Positions 5,905-7,446 of a stretch of 7,446 nt of DNA are shown here, one piece after another (within the stretch, counting starts at the first letter, position 1; each line of letters opens with the position of its first letter). Source of the DNA: Clostridia bacterium (GTDB lineage Bacteria; Bacillota; Clostridia; Christensenellales; CAG-1252); the NCBI GenBank assembly GCA_016296985.1, contig JAEDHM010000072.1, positions 1-7,446 of the forward strand. Reading direction: 5' to 3'. The notes under the pieces were generated by a model. It saw nothing but the letters and a program-made list of their open reading frames with translations, made no database searches and was not told the DNA's origin. The position numbers were made by a program, and so were the translations under genes.

Positions 5905-7446
5905 CAGTTCTTCGCCTCCAATTCCATAAACAACCGTCCTGCGTTTTTGAAGGTGTAAACCACAGGAAAGACGCCGATAAGGATAAATACGGCAAAACCG
6001 CCTAAGAAGGACAAATAGCCGTTTATCTTAAAGTAGGAAAGTATAATCGCCGTTACGGTAAACGTTATAGGCAACAAGTAGGCGAAAACCCCGGATAAAA
6101 AGGATGAACGCTCTTTATTGTGCCTTATCTTCAACTCCTCTTGCAAGGAGATCATATCGAAAACAAAGATAAATATTGCGGTAAGAAGGAAGGTAAGCAA
6201 GCAATAGGACCAATCCATAGTGTTTGTTGCAATCAAAACTATGGTGGAGAAAAGAAGGGATACGATTGAGAACAAATAAGGTATCGCCACCTTTACCGCC
6301 AACTGCAATTTGTAGGGTACGGGTATGGTTTTAAGCACCTTTATGGTAGATGCTTCCATACCTATATAACTGTTTGCTCCCTGATTGATTACCACCGAGA
6401 AAAGCATTACTATAAGCACGTCCACAAAGGTTATCAATCCGGGGACAAGGGCTGTATAGTACATTATAGTGCCTGCGCCTAAAACCGCGTTTATGGACTT
6501 TACCACCAGTTGCAACAAAAGGGGTTGCACCAGCAAAAGTCCGGTAAAGGAATAGATATAGTCAGAGTTTTTGGCTATAAGTATAAATTCCTTTTTTATC
6601 AACGCCTTTAAGGGAGAAGTAGCCTTGAAGGTTTTTTCCTTTGTCAATGGTGTTTCTGCAATGCTCAAATTTCTTACCGTGTGGAAGGCGTAAATTGAAA
6701 CGCCCAATCCTAAAGCAAAAACACCCAAGGATATGGTAAGAAAGGGAAGGACGGGGCGGTACGCCTTGTTGACGAAGATGTCAACCATAAAGTTTAGAGG
6801 CACCGCATACTTTTCAAAGACCATAAATTTTTCAATGGATTGGTCTGAGAAAAGGGTCAAAAGGTCGTTGTTTGCAACCAAATTGATAAATATATCCAAT
6901 ACGTAGGAATAAGCAAGAGTCATCAAAACGATTGCTATAATCGAGGTGATAAACTGCAAGATAAAGTGCTTTTTCAAAAAGGAAGTCAACAACCACAAGG
7001 GATACACGAGCAAAAGGGATATTCCCCCAATAAACAAGAAGGATGCAAGGGGAAAGAATATAGCCGTGTAGTAGAAAACCGCCATTTTCCCAACCGTTAT
7101 ACCATAAGCGATAAACAAGGGAAATTGAAATATGGTTGAGGTTATGCAATGGGAAACAAGCAAAAAGACAAGCTTTGACAAGATGATTTGACGGTTTGCC
7201 ACGGGATGGGTGGACAATTGCTCGATATCCTTTGCGTCAAAGAAAAGTTTTTTCGCTTGAAAGGTGTTTGCAATCACCAACAAAAGGGAGGTTACCGTCA
7301 AAAACAGGGTAAGAAAGGTCCTAGGCGCATTTTGTACCGTTAGGATTTTATCCAAAATGGTTTTGAATAAAAATACCTCCACCGTCACGAAAAGAGCGAC
7401 AAAAAGAAGAGTGAACAAAATGGAAAGAACCCTTGAGATAGGGCTT
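5904..7446 (-). CDS. ABC-2 type exporter permease-like membrane protein (5' end missing)
   Basis: The reading frame is open to the window edge, so the N-terminus is missing. A TTG at 7418 could be read as a start, giving 504 aa, but it lacks a good ribosome binding site and in-frame residues continue upstream (SPISRVLSI). Numbered from the TTG, the protein has about 11-12 hydrophobic segments in two halves. Each half has a related cytosolic-type motif followed by a helix: AKDIEQLSTHPVANRQIILSK (62-82, shown without its first residue in many relatives) and MEASTIKVLKTIPVPYKLQL (354-373). This duplicated 'K/E-x-x-x-L-x-x-x-P-x' pattern is typical of large ABC-2 type exporter permeases of Firmicutes, which pair with a separate ATPase. 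No ATPase motif occurs here; that gene is expected upstream, outside the window. The transported substrate is unknown. Its stop overlaps the beta-helix gene start by 1 nt (TGATG), so the two are co-translated and probably act together. Confidence 0.75.
   Translation of the reverse strand, partial: SPISRVLSILFTLLFVALFVTVEVFLFKTILDKILTVQNAPRTFLTLFLTVTSLLLVIANTFQAKKLFFDAKDIEQLSTHPVANRQIILSKLVFLLVSHCITSTIFQFPLFIAYGITVGKMAVFYYTAIFFPLASFLFIGGISLLLVYPLWLLTSFLKKHFILQFITSIIAIVLMTLAYSYVLDIFINLVANNDLLTLFSDQSIEKFMVFEKYAVPLNFMVDIFVNKAYRPVLPFLTISLGVFALGLGVSIYAFHTVRNLSIAETPLTKEKTFKATSPLKALIKKEFILIAKNSDYIYSFTGLLLVQPLLLQLVVKSINAVLGAGTIMYYTALVPGLITFVDVLIVMLFSVVINQGANSYIGMEASTIKVLKTIPVPYKLQLAVKVAIPYLFSIVSLLFSTIVLIATNTMDWSYCLLTFLLTAIFIFVFDMISLQEELKIRHNKERSSFLSGVFAYLLPITFTVTAIILSYFKINGYLSFLGGFAVFILIGVFPVVYTFKNAGRLFMELEAKN

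Noticed and set aside
7416..7418. TTG as the true start of the permease
   Set aside because: The frame continues upstream without a stop to the window edge, no good ribosome binding site precedes it, and relatives have more residues before the first hydrophobic segment; the gene is treated as truncated.
1..7446. CRISPR arrays, tRNA/rRNA genes, insertion sequences, phage integration sites
   Set aside because: No regularly spaced direct repeats, cloverleaf-like sequence, transposase frame or terminal inverted repeats were seen anywhere in the window.

Overview
The window looks like a piece of a low-to-moderate GC Gram-positive genome, most likely an uncultured gut-type clostridium. This rests on strong AAGGAG-type ribosome binding sites, a lipoprotein signal peptide, a Listeria-Bacteroides type repeat domain, short T-tailed hairpin terminators and a very AT-rich intergenic region. 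The phylum-level guess is inference; no marker gene is present.

Layout: (1) 1-486 is a gene-free, T-rich upstream region holding small repeats, a GC/AT alternating tract and a good sigma-A-like promoter. (2) 487-2250 (+) encodes a MelB-like sugar:cation symporter of the GPH family. It keeps nearly all the MelB sugar- and cation-site residues but carries an extra segment before its last helix and a very acidic C-terminal tail. (3) 2251-2345 is a convergent intergenic region with two strong hairpin terminators, the second symmetric enough to work in both directions. (4) 7446-2346 (-) is a tightly packed three-gene run entering from the right edge: a membrane protein resembling ABC-2 exporter permeases (5' end outside the window), an 823-residue membrane-anchored or secreted protein with an Ig-like domain and a right-handed beta-helix, and a 361-residue mosaic lipoprotein ending in a Listeria-Bacteroides repeat.

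The three minus-strand genes are spaced by a 1-nt overlap and a 1-nt gap, so they are almost certainly co-transcribed and translationally coupled. The promoter, and perhaps a matching ABC ATPase gene, would lie beyond position 7446. The set 'exporter-like permease + surface beta-helix protein + lipoprotein' matches no named system I recognise and is the best candidate here for something undescribed. A plausible reading is a cell-envelope assembly, export or surface-binding module. The sugar symporter converges on this operon and has its own promoter and terminator; a functional link through carbohydrate use is possible but unproven.
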